In this document: positions 45,701-57,700 of the stretch, in pieces
How positions within the stretch are numbered: position 1 is the stretch's first letter
Layout of the letters: each line of letters opens with the position of its first letter
Source: Sphaerisporangium album
Lineage (GTDB): Bacteria; Actinomycetota; Actinomycetes; Streptosporangiales; Streptosporangiaceae
Length of the DNA stretch: 64,000 nt
Direction: 5' to 3'
Assembly: GCF_003323745.1 (NCBI RefSeq)
Contig: NZ_QOIL01000017.1
Location: 124,001-188,000, forward strand
The notes under the pieces: generated by a model
The model's database searches: none
Told to the model about the DNA's origin: nothing
Seen by the model: the letters and a program-made list of their open reading frames with translations, nothing else
Position numbers and translations under genes: made by a program

Positions 45701-48700
45701 CGCCACGACGCCGTCCGCCCGCCCGGTGTCGGAGAAGGCGCGCAGGCTGTGCGCCAGTTCTGAGATGCCGGTCGCGCGTGCCGCGAGTCGTTCGGGCAGC
45801 TCCGCCCGTCCCACCTGGCTCGTGTAGGCCAGCGCGCGCAGCGACAGCTCGTCCTGGTCCGGTTTCGCCGCCAGGTCCGCGAGCCGTCCGGCCAGAAGCC
45901 GGAGCTGGTCGCGCGTACGGGCCGAGAGCAGGACGAGCTGCTCCTCTCCGGTCGCGTCCTGCACCGCGGATCCGTCCACGGGGGAGGCCGCCGTGCCCCC
46001 CTGGGACGCGGCTACGCCGCGCCCTCCGGAAGCGGCCGCAAAGTCCGGCTCGGTGTCGAGCGGCATGTACTCCTCCACAACGATGTGCACGTTCGCGCCG
46101 CCCGCGCCGAAGGAGCTCACGCCGGCCCGGCGCGGGAAGGCGCGCGGGACCCCGTCGACCTCGACCACCGGCCGGGGCCAGTCGGCCGGCTCGGTCACCG
46201 GGTGGAGCGGGGACCCCGCGAAGTCGATCTTCGGGTTGGGCGTCACGAGGTTGGCGCAGGGAGCGATCCGGCCGTGCCGCATCTGTAGCAGGACCTTGGT
46301 CAGCCCGGCGATGCCCGCCGCCCCTTCGAGGTGGCCGATGTTCGCCTTGACCGACCCCACCGCGCACTGGTCGGGGACGTCCCCGGTCGCGCGGAACGCC
46401 TTGGTCAGGCTGGCGATCTCGATCGGGTCGCCGAGCGCGGTACCCGTCCCGTGCGCCTCGATGTAGGAGATGGTCCGCGGGTCCACACCGGACCGCCGGA
46501 CCGCCTCCGCGACCAGGTCGGCCTGCGCGTTCGGGTTCGGCACCGTGTACCCCGAGGTCCTGCCGCCCGCGTTGGCGAAGGCTCCCTTGACGACGCCGTA
46601 GATCCGATCGCCGTCGGCCTCGGCCTCCGCCAGCGGCTTGAGCAGGACGGCGCCGACGCCTTCCCCGGGGACGAACCCGTCGGCGGACGCGTCGAACACC
46701 TTGCAGGCGTCGCCCGCCGAGAGCATGTTCATCGAGCAGAGCGCGACGTGGTGGGCCGGGTGCAGGATGAGGTTCACCCCGCCCGCGATCGCCAGCGCGC
46801 ACTCGCCGCGGCGCAGGCTCTCGCAGGCGAGCTGGATCGCGGTCAGCGAGGACGAGCAGGCCGAGTCGACGGCGAAGCTCGGCCCGCGCAGGTCCAGCAC
46901 GTAGGACACCCGGTTGGCGATCGACCAGTACGCCGAGTGCGCGCCGGCGAACCTGCCCTCGGGCCAGCCCTCGGCCGCGGCCATGCGTCCGTACGAGCCG
47001 TACATCGTGCCGACGAAGACGCCCGTGCTCGGCTCTCTGGTGTGCTCGCCCAGGTAGCCGGCGTCCTCCAGCAGCGTCCACGCCGTCTCCAGGAAGAGCC
47101 GTTCCTGGGGGTCGATGGCCTCCGCGTCCCTTGGCAGGATGCCGAAGAACGCCGGGTCGAAGAGGTCGACGCCCTCGATGAAGCCGCCCCACCGGCTGTA
47201 GGTGCGGTTCTTGCGTCCCCGCTTGGGGTCGAAGAGGCCGTCGAGAGCGAAGCGGTCCTCGGGCACCTCGGTCACGCAGTTCGTCCCCTGGGCCAGGTTG
47301 CGCCAGAAGGCGTCGAGGTCGGGCGAGCGCGGATAGCAGCCGGTGACGCCGACGATCGCGATGTCGAGCGAGGCCGGCTCACGCTGTTCCCTCCGGCGCC
47401 CTTCCTGACGCTGCCCTTCCTGACGCTGCCCTTCCTCGCGGTTTCCTGCGGCCTGGGGCGCTGTGGGTTGGGATGTGGCCGGGCGGACCTCGTCCCCGGC
47501 CGTCTCGGCGTGACGGCCCGTACCGCGCCCGGCGGAACCCTTCCCGTCCCCTGCCGGATCTTCATCGGCGGCCCCGAAGAACGCGCGAAGCCGCTCGCCG
47601 TGCTCGTCCACCAGGTACTCGGCCAGTTCGTCGATCGTCAGGTTCTCGAAGAGCAAGGTGGCGGGCAGGGCGCCCAGGTCCTGCTCGAACCGCTGGACGA
47701 TGTTCTGGCTGACCAGCGAGTCGATCCCGAAGTTGTCGAAGGTCAGGCGCTCGCCGAATTCGGCCGTGGGGTACTTGAGCACCTCGGCGAACACCCGCTT
47801 GATGTAGGCGCGCACGGGCGTGCGGAGAGAGCCGGACGAGGGGGCCGCCTGCCGCGCGGCCACGAGGACGCACTGGTCGATGTCCTGAACGGGCGTGCCG
47901 GGAATGCCGATCGTGCGGGCCGGGGTGAGACCGGCGGCCCGCAGCGCGTCCTGCCACTGGAGGGCTCCGAGCAGCGGGGAGTGCGGCAGCCTCCGCCCGC
48001 CGTCGGCGAACCTCCACCAGCCCGTGGTCAGACCGAAGGTCAGGGTGAGGAAGTCCGCCGCGCGGGTGACCTCGTTGACCAGCAGCACGCCGCCGGGACG
48101 CAGCAGCCGTGCCGCGTTGCGCAGGGTCCGCCGAATGTCGGCGGTCGCGTGCAGGACGTTCGTGGCCAGGACGACGTCGTACGCCTCCGCCTGGAGTCCT
48201 TGCTCGGCGGGGTCACGCTCGACGTCGAACATGGCGTAGGAGACGAAGGGGTGGCGCTCGCCGAACGCCTGCTCGCCGTGGCGCAGGAAGGCGGGGGAAA
48301 TATCGGTATAAGTGAACTCCACCGGCACACCCGTCTCCGCGAGCGCGGGCAGGGTGAAGCCCGTGGCGGCTCCCGTACCGGCGCCTACCTCCAGCAGCCG
48401 TACGGTACGGCCGTCCTCGTCATGCGCGCGCCGCGCGGCCTGGGCCGCCTCGGCAGCCAGGAGGCGGTTGAAGTGGTCCGAGGCGGACTGGCCCCGGTAC
48501 ACCTGTTCCACCAGGCCCACCTGACCCCCGGGGAACAGCACCTCCATCGGGTCGCGGGCCCCGGAGAGCACGTCGGCGAGCGCGTCCACGCAGGTCGCGA
48601 GCAACCGGACATGGGGCTCCATGTCGGGGAAGCGCGCCGTCACGCCGTCCGGCGACGGCCCTGTCCCGGCGTCGTCGCCCAGGACGGTCAGGACGCCGCC

Positions 48701-51700
48701 GTCGGCACCGCCGCCGCCGTCCAGCCGTATGAGGCCCGAGGCGTCGAGTATGTGCAGCGCCGCGTCGAAGAGCCGCCCCCGCTCGTCACTGACCCGTAGC
48801 CCACGTCGCAACCCGGCCACCGACGCCCGTTCGCCCCGAGCGGGAAGGACGTGGCGAAGCGCCCGGAAGAGCAGGGCACGCGCCAGCTCGTCCACCGCGG
48901 CGAACGCCGCACGCGCCCGCTGCAACTCCTCGGCGCGGACGGCATGCCCGGCCTTGGGATCCCCTGGCCGCACGCCCATGCGCGCGAGCCCGGAGGAGGT
49001 GCCCTTGACGACGACCGCCTGGCGCGGTCCTTCCCGGAGGATCCTCGACAGCGACTCCACGCCCTCACGGGGCTCGATCGAGCCGATGCCGAGCGCGGCG
49101 AACCTGTCGGCGTACCCGCCTCGGGCGACCGCGCCGACGCTGCCCCAGAATCCCCAGTTGACCACGCTCACCGGACGGCCCTCCCGGGCCAGGCGCAGGG
49201 CGTAGGAATCCTCGAACGTGCTGGCGGCCGCGTAGTTGGCCTGCCCGCCCGCGTCGACGAACGAGGCGGCCGACGAGAAGTAGGCGAGGAAGTCCAGGGG
49301 CTGGTCTCGCAGCGCCTCGGCCAAGGCCGCCGTGCCTCTGACCTTCGGGGCGAGCACGGCCGAGAACGCGGCTTCGTCCATGTCCGCGAGGGTCATGTCG
49401 CGCAGGACGAGGGCGGCGTGGAACGCCCCGTTCAGGGGGCCGAACCGCTCGACCGCGGCGGCGACCGCCTTCCGGATCGCCTCGGGGTCGGCCACGTCGG
49501 CCCGCAGGTGGACGGCCTGCCCGCCGAGGGATTCGAGCTCGTCGATCCGCCGCCCGACCTCCGCCGTGGTCGGCCCCCGCCCGACCAGCGCCAGCCGCGC
49601 GCCGACCGTCCGCGCAAGGTACCGCGCGAGCACCTGACCGATGCCCCCGGTCCCGCCGACGATGAGGTAAACCCCGCCATCCCTGAACGGACCCGTACCG
49701 AGATCCGTGACCGGGCGGGGGTCGGGAACACCGGTCCTGGACGGTCCCGTGTCCGAAGCGGTAGCCCGGCGCGATTCCCCGGCATCAGCCCCGAACGCGT
49801 CCGACGCCGACGCGGCAGCCGGGCGTGGTTCCAGGACGCGGACCAGCCGGCGCTCACGCAGAGCCACCAACGGCTCTGCGCAGTCCTCCGCCCGCAGGCG
49901 CCGGGCGAGGTCCTCGGGCTTCGGCGGCGCTGCGCCAACGTCCACGCAACCGACGGTCCAGCGGAGGTACTCCGCGCCGATCGTCCTGGTCAGGCCGATC
50001 AGCCCGGCGGCGTGCGGGATGACGGGCTCGTCGTCTTCCACCGGCAGAGCGCCGGCGACCACGACCTTCATCGTCAGCGCGCGCCGACCGTACCCGGCAC
50101 CGATCAGCCGCTTGACCAGCCGGAACACCGCGAGGGCGCAGGGGTCGTCCTCGGGCGCCGCTTCGGGGTCCCCTGTCCTCGCCAGCACGTACACCGTGTC
50201 GAAGGGGGCACCTGTGGTCAGATCCGGAAGGTTCTCCCCCAGCGGTGCGATCCGGCCGTCACCGTGCAGGCCGAGCAGCGCCCGCGCGACCGGCTCGTCG
50301 GCGGAGCTGTGGAGGACGAGCACCCGTCCGCCATCCGATGACCGGCGGACACCGTCCCCCGACGGGACGGCGACGACCGTCCGCCCATCACCGGGCGACG
50401 GTGGGAGGCCGTCATCCGACAGGGCGGTGGTGACCCTCCCTGGGGGCTTGGCGTCGCGCCAGGCAGGGACGAAGATCATCTGCTGGTGCCGCCTGGCGCG
50501 CAGCGTGACGCCGGTGAACGTGACGCAGACCCGTCCCCTCTCGTCGGCCAGCCGGACCGAATACCTGTCCCGGCCGTCACGGCGGGCATGCACGCGGGCG
50601 GGGCCGGTCAGCGGCCGGAACACATCGACGGATTCGACGGCGAACGGGATCGCGGGCGCCGAGGGGTCCTCGGGCCGCAGGGCGGCGATCACCTGAAGCG
50701 CGCCGTCCAGCAGGCCCGGCTGGAGCGAGCCCGCCGTCCCCCAGACGCGCGGAACCTCGGCAAGGACGGCCAGCGCCTCATCCGCCTGGCACTCCCCCAG
50801 CAGACCGGTCTGTGCCTCCCGAACCTGGCCAGCCTGGCGCTCCTCATCCCGACCGGCCTGGCACTCCCCCACCGGACCGGGCTGCGCCTCCCGCACCCGG
50901 TCGCCGTGGAGCTCGGGCAGCCGGCCGACGCGGAGTTCCCGCACCACCCGGAAGGCGGGGCCGTAGTGAAGTCCCGCCCGGTCGAAGGCCGCGTAGAGCT
51001 CGTCGCCCGACCGCCGCTCGGGGCAGCGCGCGGTGATGGCCGCCAGGTCCATCACCTCGGGCTCCCGGCCTTCGGCGCCACCCGACAGGGTTCCTTGCGC
51101 GTACGGGACGGACGTCCCCTGGTCGTCGGCCGCGCCGAGCGTGAACCGCGTCCCGCCGTCGACCTCGGCTACCGAGACCGTTATGGAGCGGGGGGCCGCC
51201 ACCTCGAAGGGCCGCAGCCAGCGGACCCCGGAGATGTGCAGAGGCAGCGGCAGGTCACAACGCTGCACCGCCATCACGAGAGAGGCGACACCGGGCAGAA
51301 CCGGCGTGTCCCCGATCCGATGATCGGCCACCATCCAGTCCTCGGGCTCGACCCGCTCCATCGACACGGATTCGGCACCGCGCCGGTCGGCGGCCGCCGG
51401 CTGACCGGCGGTCAGCCGCCCCGTCCCCGGGTTCTGGACCCAGTACCGGTCACGGACGAACGGATAGGTCGGCAACGGGACCCGCCGTCCAGGACGATCC
51501 CGGTACAGACCGGCCCAGTCGACGTCCTCGCCCGACACATACCGCCGGGCAAGCCCGTCAGCGGGCGAACCGGCGGGCGCGATAGTGTCCGCGCCGCCCT
51601 CCGCGCCGCCCTCCGCGCCGCCCTCCGCGCCGCCCTCCGCGCCGCCCTCCGCGCCGCCCTCCGCGCCGCCGTACGCGCTGGTGTCCGCGTCACCGTGCGC

Positions 51701-54700
51701 GCGGCCGAACGCGCCACCGGACGAGGCCGACATTTCATCGGTCCGACGTGCGCGTGCACCGTCGGACGAGGCCGACACCTCTTCGGCAGCACGGCCGGAC
51801 ACGTCTCCGAAGCTGCGGTGGGACTGAGCGGCCACGCCTTCGGAGACGTGGTCGGGCGAGGTGGCGGCCGACCGGAGCCGGACCTCCAGCTCGGCGAGGT
51901 CGCGGGCGGGGACCGCCACCCGGACGGGCAGGTGGGCACGGCCGACCGCGAGCGTGTACGCGACGTCCCGGACGTCGAGTTCCGGATGCGCGGCCAGGTG
52001 GCTCGCCAGATCGGTCAGCAGCCGGGACAGCGCCCGCTCATCGCGCCCGGACACCGGCACCACGACCTCGATACCACCCGGCGAACCCGACGCCACCCCA
52101 GAACCCGCGGAACCCGCAGACGCCGCGACTGCCGACAGGACCGAGGGACTTGGCAACTCCTGGCCGCCCGGCACCGGCACCTCGCCGCCACCCTCCCGAA
52201 CCGACCCCACCCCAGAACCCCCGCGCGCCCCGAGACCCGACACGACCGACGGGGTTCGGAACGTCCGGTCGTCCGGTCCGGTGACGGAGGTCGTCGCGTC
52301 GTCCGGGAGCTCTGATACGACCACGTGGCAGTTGGTGCCGCTGAAACCGAAGCTGCTGATCGCGGCCGTCCTGCGTCCCGAGGGACCGGGGCGCCAGTCG
52401 GAGAGCTCCGTGACGACCCTCAGCGAGGTCTTCGCGAAGTCGATCTTCGGGTTGGCGGTCGTGAAGTTGGGCGACGGCGGCAACTGCCGGTGTTCGAGCG
52501 CGAGCAGGACCTTCAGCAGCCCGCCGATCCCGGCCGCCGTCGTCGTGTGACCGATGTTGGCCTTCAGCGAGCCCAGCCCCTGGAAGCGCCCCTCGTCCCG
52601 TTCCCCGCCGAAGACCTGGGCCAGCGCCTTGGCCTCGATGGGGTCGCCGAGGGACGTGCCGGTGCCGTGCGCCTCCACGTAGTCGATGTCCCCGGCCGTG
52701 ACACCCGCCCGCCGGTGCACGGCGGTCAGCAGTTCCGCCTGGGACGCGGCGCTCGGCGCGGTGATGCCGTTCGTCGCGCCGTCCCCGTTGGTGCCGCTCC
52801 CACGGATGACGGCGCGCACGTGGTCGCCGTCGGCCAGAGCGCGGTCCAGTCGCTTGAGCACGACCACGCCGACACCCTCGCCCAGCACGATGCCGTCGGC
52901 GGACGCGTCGAACGGCGCGCATGTACCAGTCGGCGAGAGCATCCCGGCCCTGCTGCACCAGACGTGCATCTGGGCGGTCGTCATGACGGCCACGCCCCCC
53001 GCCAGCGCCGCCTCGCACTCGCCGCGCCGGATGCTCTCGCAGGCCAGGTGCACGGCGACCAGCGAGGACGAACAGGCCGTGTCCACCGCCAGGGTGGGGC
53101 CGCCGAAGTTCAGCAGGTAGGCGATCCTCGCCGGAAGCACCGAGGAGGTGTTGCCGAGGAAGGCGTGCCCGCTGTCCACGTCTCCGGCCGCCGCGAGCAG
53201 CCGCGCGTAGTCGCCCGCCGCGCAGCCCACGAAGGCGCCCCACGGCCGCCGCTCGCCCGTCCTGCCGGCGTATCCCGCGTCCTCCAGCGCGTGCCAGGCC
53301 TCTTCGAGGAACAGGCGCTGCTGCGGGTCCATGGCCTCGGCTTCGAGCGGGGAGATGGTGAAGAACCCCGCGTCGAACGCGTCCACGTCGGAGAGCATCG
53401 CCGCCCACTTGCTGTACGTCTTGCCGGGCGCCGTCCGGTTCGGGTCGTACACGGCGGAGACGTCGAACCGATCTCTCGGAACCTCGCGGACGCTGCATCG
53501 GCCCGCGGCGAGGTTCTCCCAGAACGTCCCGAGATCCGGCGCATCCGGGAAGCGCCCGGCCATCCCGATGACGGCCACGTCCATCTGCTCGGCACCGCCG
53601 CCGGCCACTCCGGTCGCGGACCTGTCGCCCGACGCGCTCGGCATCCCTGTGTCCGGTGGTTCGGGGTCCTGCCGCCGCTCCTCGGGGACGTCCGAGGGCA
53701 CCGGCGCCGCGTCCGTCTGGGCGGCACGGCCGGCCCCGGCCGCTAGGCACGATGCCGCGGGAGCGGCCGATGAAGTGCCGACCGGTCGCAGCTGGATGCG
53801 GAAGGATCCGGATTCATCCGACATAGCCCCTTCGGGCGCCACCGCCGCCGGGGACTGGGCTCGCGGTGCCCCGAGCCGGACCTGCCCGTTCCCATTGGCC
53901 GGCACGGTACCGACACCCGACGTCCAGGAACCTGCGGGCGCGGACTCTGCGCTCCCGGCGTCTGTGCTCCCGGGGTCTGAGATCCAAGGCTCTGGACCGC
54001 CGGTCACATCCGGGCTGCCGGTGCGCTGCCGCGGCACGGTCGTCTTCGGCGCGGCCTCGGGACGGTGCTCAGGGCTGTGCTCGGGGCGGGGCTCGGGGCG
54101 GGGCTCGGGGCGGGGCTCGGGGCGGGGCTCGGGGCTGTGCTCGGGGCTGTGCTCGGGGCTGTGCTCGGGGCTGTGCTCGGGGCTGTGCTCGGGGCTGTGC
54201 TCGGGAGCGTTTGCCGGGGGGACGTCTATGGGAGTGTCCTGGTCGGCGGCCGTGGTCAGGACGTGGTCCACCAGTTGCGGGATCGTCGGGTGGTCGTAGA
54301 CGGCCACCGAGTCAAGATCGAGATCGAAGCGGCGGTTCAGGTCGCGCACGATCTCCACCGTGCCGATCGAGTCCAGCCCCATCGCGCTGAAGCTCTGCGT
54401 CTCGTCGATCTCGTCCGGCTCCAGGTAGAGATGCGCGGTGAGCGTCGCCATCACGACCTGCCGCACGTCCGCCGCGTCCAGACGGGACACGGAGCCCGAT
54501 ACGGGGTCCGAAGCGCGAACGGCATCCGAGGCCGGAGGCCGTACGGGAACCCGCGCGAGATCCGAGGCGGGGACGGAGGTGGCCGCGGCCGAGGGCGTTC
54601 GGGTGGCGCCGATCGAGGCGGAGGTGGCCGGGGCAGAGCCGGTGAAGGCGGAGGTGGCAGGACGCGAGGTGACCGGGGCAGATCCAGTGAAGGCCGAGGC

Positions 54701-57700
54701 GGCCGGAACGGAAGTGGCCGGAGCAGCGACGGTCGAGAGAGAGGCGGTGGAGAGAGAAGCGGTCGAGGCGGAGGTCGTGTGGCCGCGGAAGGTCTGCACC
54801 TTGGTGAAGTGGTCCTGGACACGGGATGCCGACTCCTGGCCGAGCACGCGTTCGTGCATGGCCACCTCACTGGCGATGACGTCCGTGAGCCTGCCCAGGA
54901 CGCGTCCGGCCAGCTCCTGCTTCAGTGCGCGCAGCGCGGGCAGCGGGAGATCCGCGATCGAGCGGGCATGCCGGAGGGCGACCTTGAGCACGTCCCGCTG
55001 GGGCAGGACGGTGACGTTGACCCCGCGCCGCTCCAGCTCCTCACCGCTCACAGAGCGGCCGGTGAACAGCATCTCGTGCGCCAGGGACCGGCCGAACCGC
55101 TCCTCAAGCACGTAGGTCGCACCCATCCCCGGGGTGAATCCGAACTTCATGAAGTTCGCGCTGTAGACGCCCTCGCGGGCCATCAGGACGACGTCCGCGT
55201 ACAGGCCGTACGCCAGGCCACCGCCCGACGCGTGCCCCTGGATGGCGGCGATCACGGGACGGTCGCACTTCAGCATGCCTTCGTAGAGGAACGGCACGTC
55301 GGTGAAGCGGCCCTCGCCCTCGGAGAGGGTCCGCAGGGCGTCAGGGGTGCCTCCCATGCTGAAGACCTTGTCGGCGCCGGTGACGACGACCACCTTCACG
55401 TCTTCGCGCGCGGAGATCTGCGCGAAGGCGTCGCGCAGACCACTCACCAGCTCGTCGGTGAACATGTTCGGCCCGGCGTCCATGGTCACCACCGCGACGC
55501 CCTCCCGGACGCCGAACCGCAGAGCCTCCCCGTCGGGCCGCCGCGAGTGAGGCGCAGGCTCGCCGTCCGGGGACGACGTCTCCGCCCCGGCGGAGCGCCG
55601 AGGCCCGGCCGCCACGACGTCCAGGGACGATGCCTCCGGTCCGGCGGAGCGCCGCGGCCCGGGCTCGACGTTCGGGGACGGCGCCTCGGTCCCGGCGGAG
55701 CGCCATCCGCCGACCCAGCAGCGCTCTTCCTGGAAGGGGTACGTGGGCGCCGGCACCCGGTGCGGCTCGTCGCCTGCCCGGCGCGGGTGGCAGTCCTGCC
55801 AGGGGACGTGACCGCCCGAGGTCCAGTGCTCGGCGAGTTCCCGCAGCCGGTCCGCCCGGAACAGCCGGACGCACGCGTCGGCGTCGAGGCCGTCGCCGGA
55901 CGCGTCGGCGTCGGCCGTGCCGGAGTAGCCGTCCGCACCCAGGTCGTCGCCCCGCGCGAACGCGGCGAGCCCGGCCCGCAGTGCGGCCAGGTCCGTGACG
56001 ACCAGCGCGAGTCGCACGGGGAGGGCGGTCCTGCCGACCTGCGAGGTGTAGGCGAGGTCGGCGAGCGAGACGTCGGCGGCGTTCGTACGTGCCGCCCCCG
56101 GCCGTCCGGCCGTAGGCCCGGGGACGTCGGCAGCACGATCAGGACGCCCGGCCGCAGAGCCGGGGAAGTCGGCCGCGCGATCGGGACGCGCGGCAGTGGA
56201 TGCGGACGCGGACTCCGGCGCGGCGGAGGTGGACTCCAGCGCGGCGAGGTCATCCACCGTGCTGTCGAGCGTCAGGGCGGGGCCGCCGTTCAGCTGGAGC
56301 AGTGCGGCGGCGTCCAACCCGAGGTCGCCCAGCGGCTCGCGGGTGTCGACCTGGTCCGCCGGAATGCCCAGCAGCGCGGCGACCCGCTCGGCGGCGCGTG
56401 GGTGGGCATCCGGACCCCGGACGTCCTCCAGGAACGAGACGTACGCCTGCGCGTACTCGCGCAGGGCGTGCCGGCTGCGGGCCGAGAGCAGGAAGAGGCA
56501 CGGTCCGTCGCCCGATGAGGCGGCGGGCTCCCCCGAGAGGACGTGCTCCTCAACCAGGATGTGCGCGTTCGCGCCTCCGGCGCCGAAGGCGCTGACGCCC
56601 GCGCGCCGGGGCGTCCCACCGGCGGGGCGGGGCCAGGGGGCGAGTTCGCGCTGGACGTGGAACGGCGTGTCCGCGAAGTCGATGCGCGGGTTCGGCTCGT
56701 CGGCGTGCAGGGACGGCACGAGCCGCCGGTGCCTCATCTGCAGCAGCACCTTGGTCAGCCCGGCGATGCCCGCCGCCCCTTCCAGGTGCCCGATGTTGGA
56801 CTTGACCGAGCCGATCGCGACGCTCCCACCGCCGGACGTGGTGAGCGCCTTGCGCAGGCCCTCGACCTCGATGGGGTCGCCGAGGGACGTGCCGGTGCCG
56901 TGGGCCTCGACGTACCCGATGGTGGACGGATCCCAGCCCGACCGCCGTACGGCCGTGCCGATGAGCGCGGCCTGGGACGAGGGGCTGGGCACGGTGGCGC
57001 CGCTGGTCCTGCCGGTGTGGTTCACCGCGGACGCGCGGATCACGCCGTAGATGTGGTCGCCGTCCCTCCTGGCCCGGCAGAGCGGCTTGAGAAGGACGGC
57101 CCCGACCCCCTCCCCCGGCACGTACCCGCCGGCGTCCTTGCCGAAGGCGCGGCACCGGCCGTCGGCGGACAGGAACCGGCCCTGCGCGAGCTGCAGGTAC
57201 TTCTGCGGGTGCACGGTGACGTTGACCCCTCCGGCCAGGGCGAGGGTGCACTCGCCGCGCCGCAGGCTCTCGGCGGCCATGTGCGTGGCGGTGAGCGACG
57301 AGGAGCAGGAGGTGTCCAGGGCCAGGCTGGGGCCGTCGAAGTCGAACGTGTAGGAGACCCGGTTCGGGATCGCCGCGTGCATGGCCGGCGGCGCGACGCC
57401 GCCCTCGCCGCCCTCGACCATCTGGTAGTGGTTCCACATGACCCCGGCGAACACGCCGACGCTCTCGCCGGCCAGGGCGTCGGGCGGGTACCCGGCGTCC
57501 TCCAGCGTGTGCCAGCAGGTCTGGAGGAAGAGCCGCTCCTGCGGGTCCATCCGCTCGGCGTCGCGCCGGGAGATCCCGAAGAACGCCCGGTCGAAGCGGT
57601 CCACCCCGTCGAGGAAGCCGCCCCACCTGCCGTATGTCCTGCCCTCGCGGCCCGGTTCGGGGTCGTAGTAGGCGTCGTGGTCCCATCGCCCGGCGGGGAC

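Noticed and set aside
41165-45763. 1532-codon plus-strand frame, and several others of 300-1400 codons, opposite the giant PKS
   Set aside because: No domains, no ribosome binding sites, and antisense to continuous KS, KR and ACP motifs. They are compositional shadows.
54065-54206. CRISPR-like regular repeats
   Set aside because: The units are contiguous 12-bp direct repeats with no spacers and encode an in-frame linker of the PKS.
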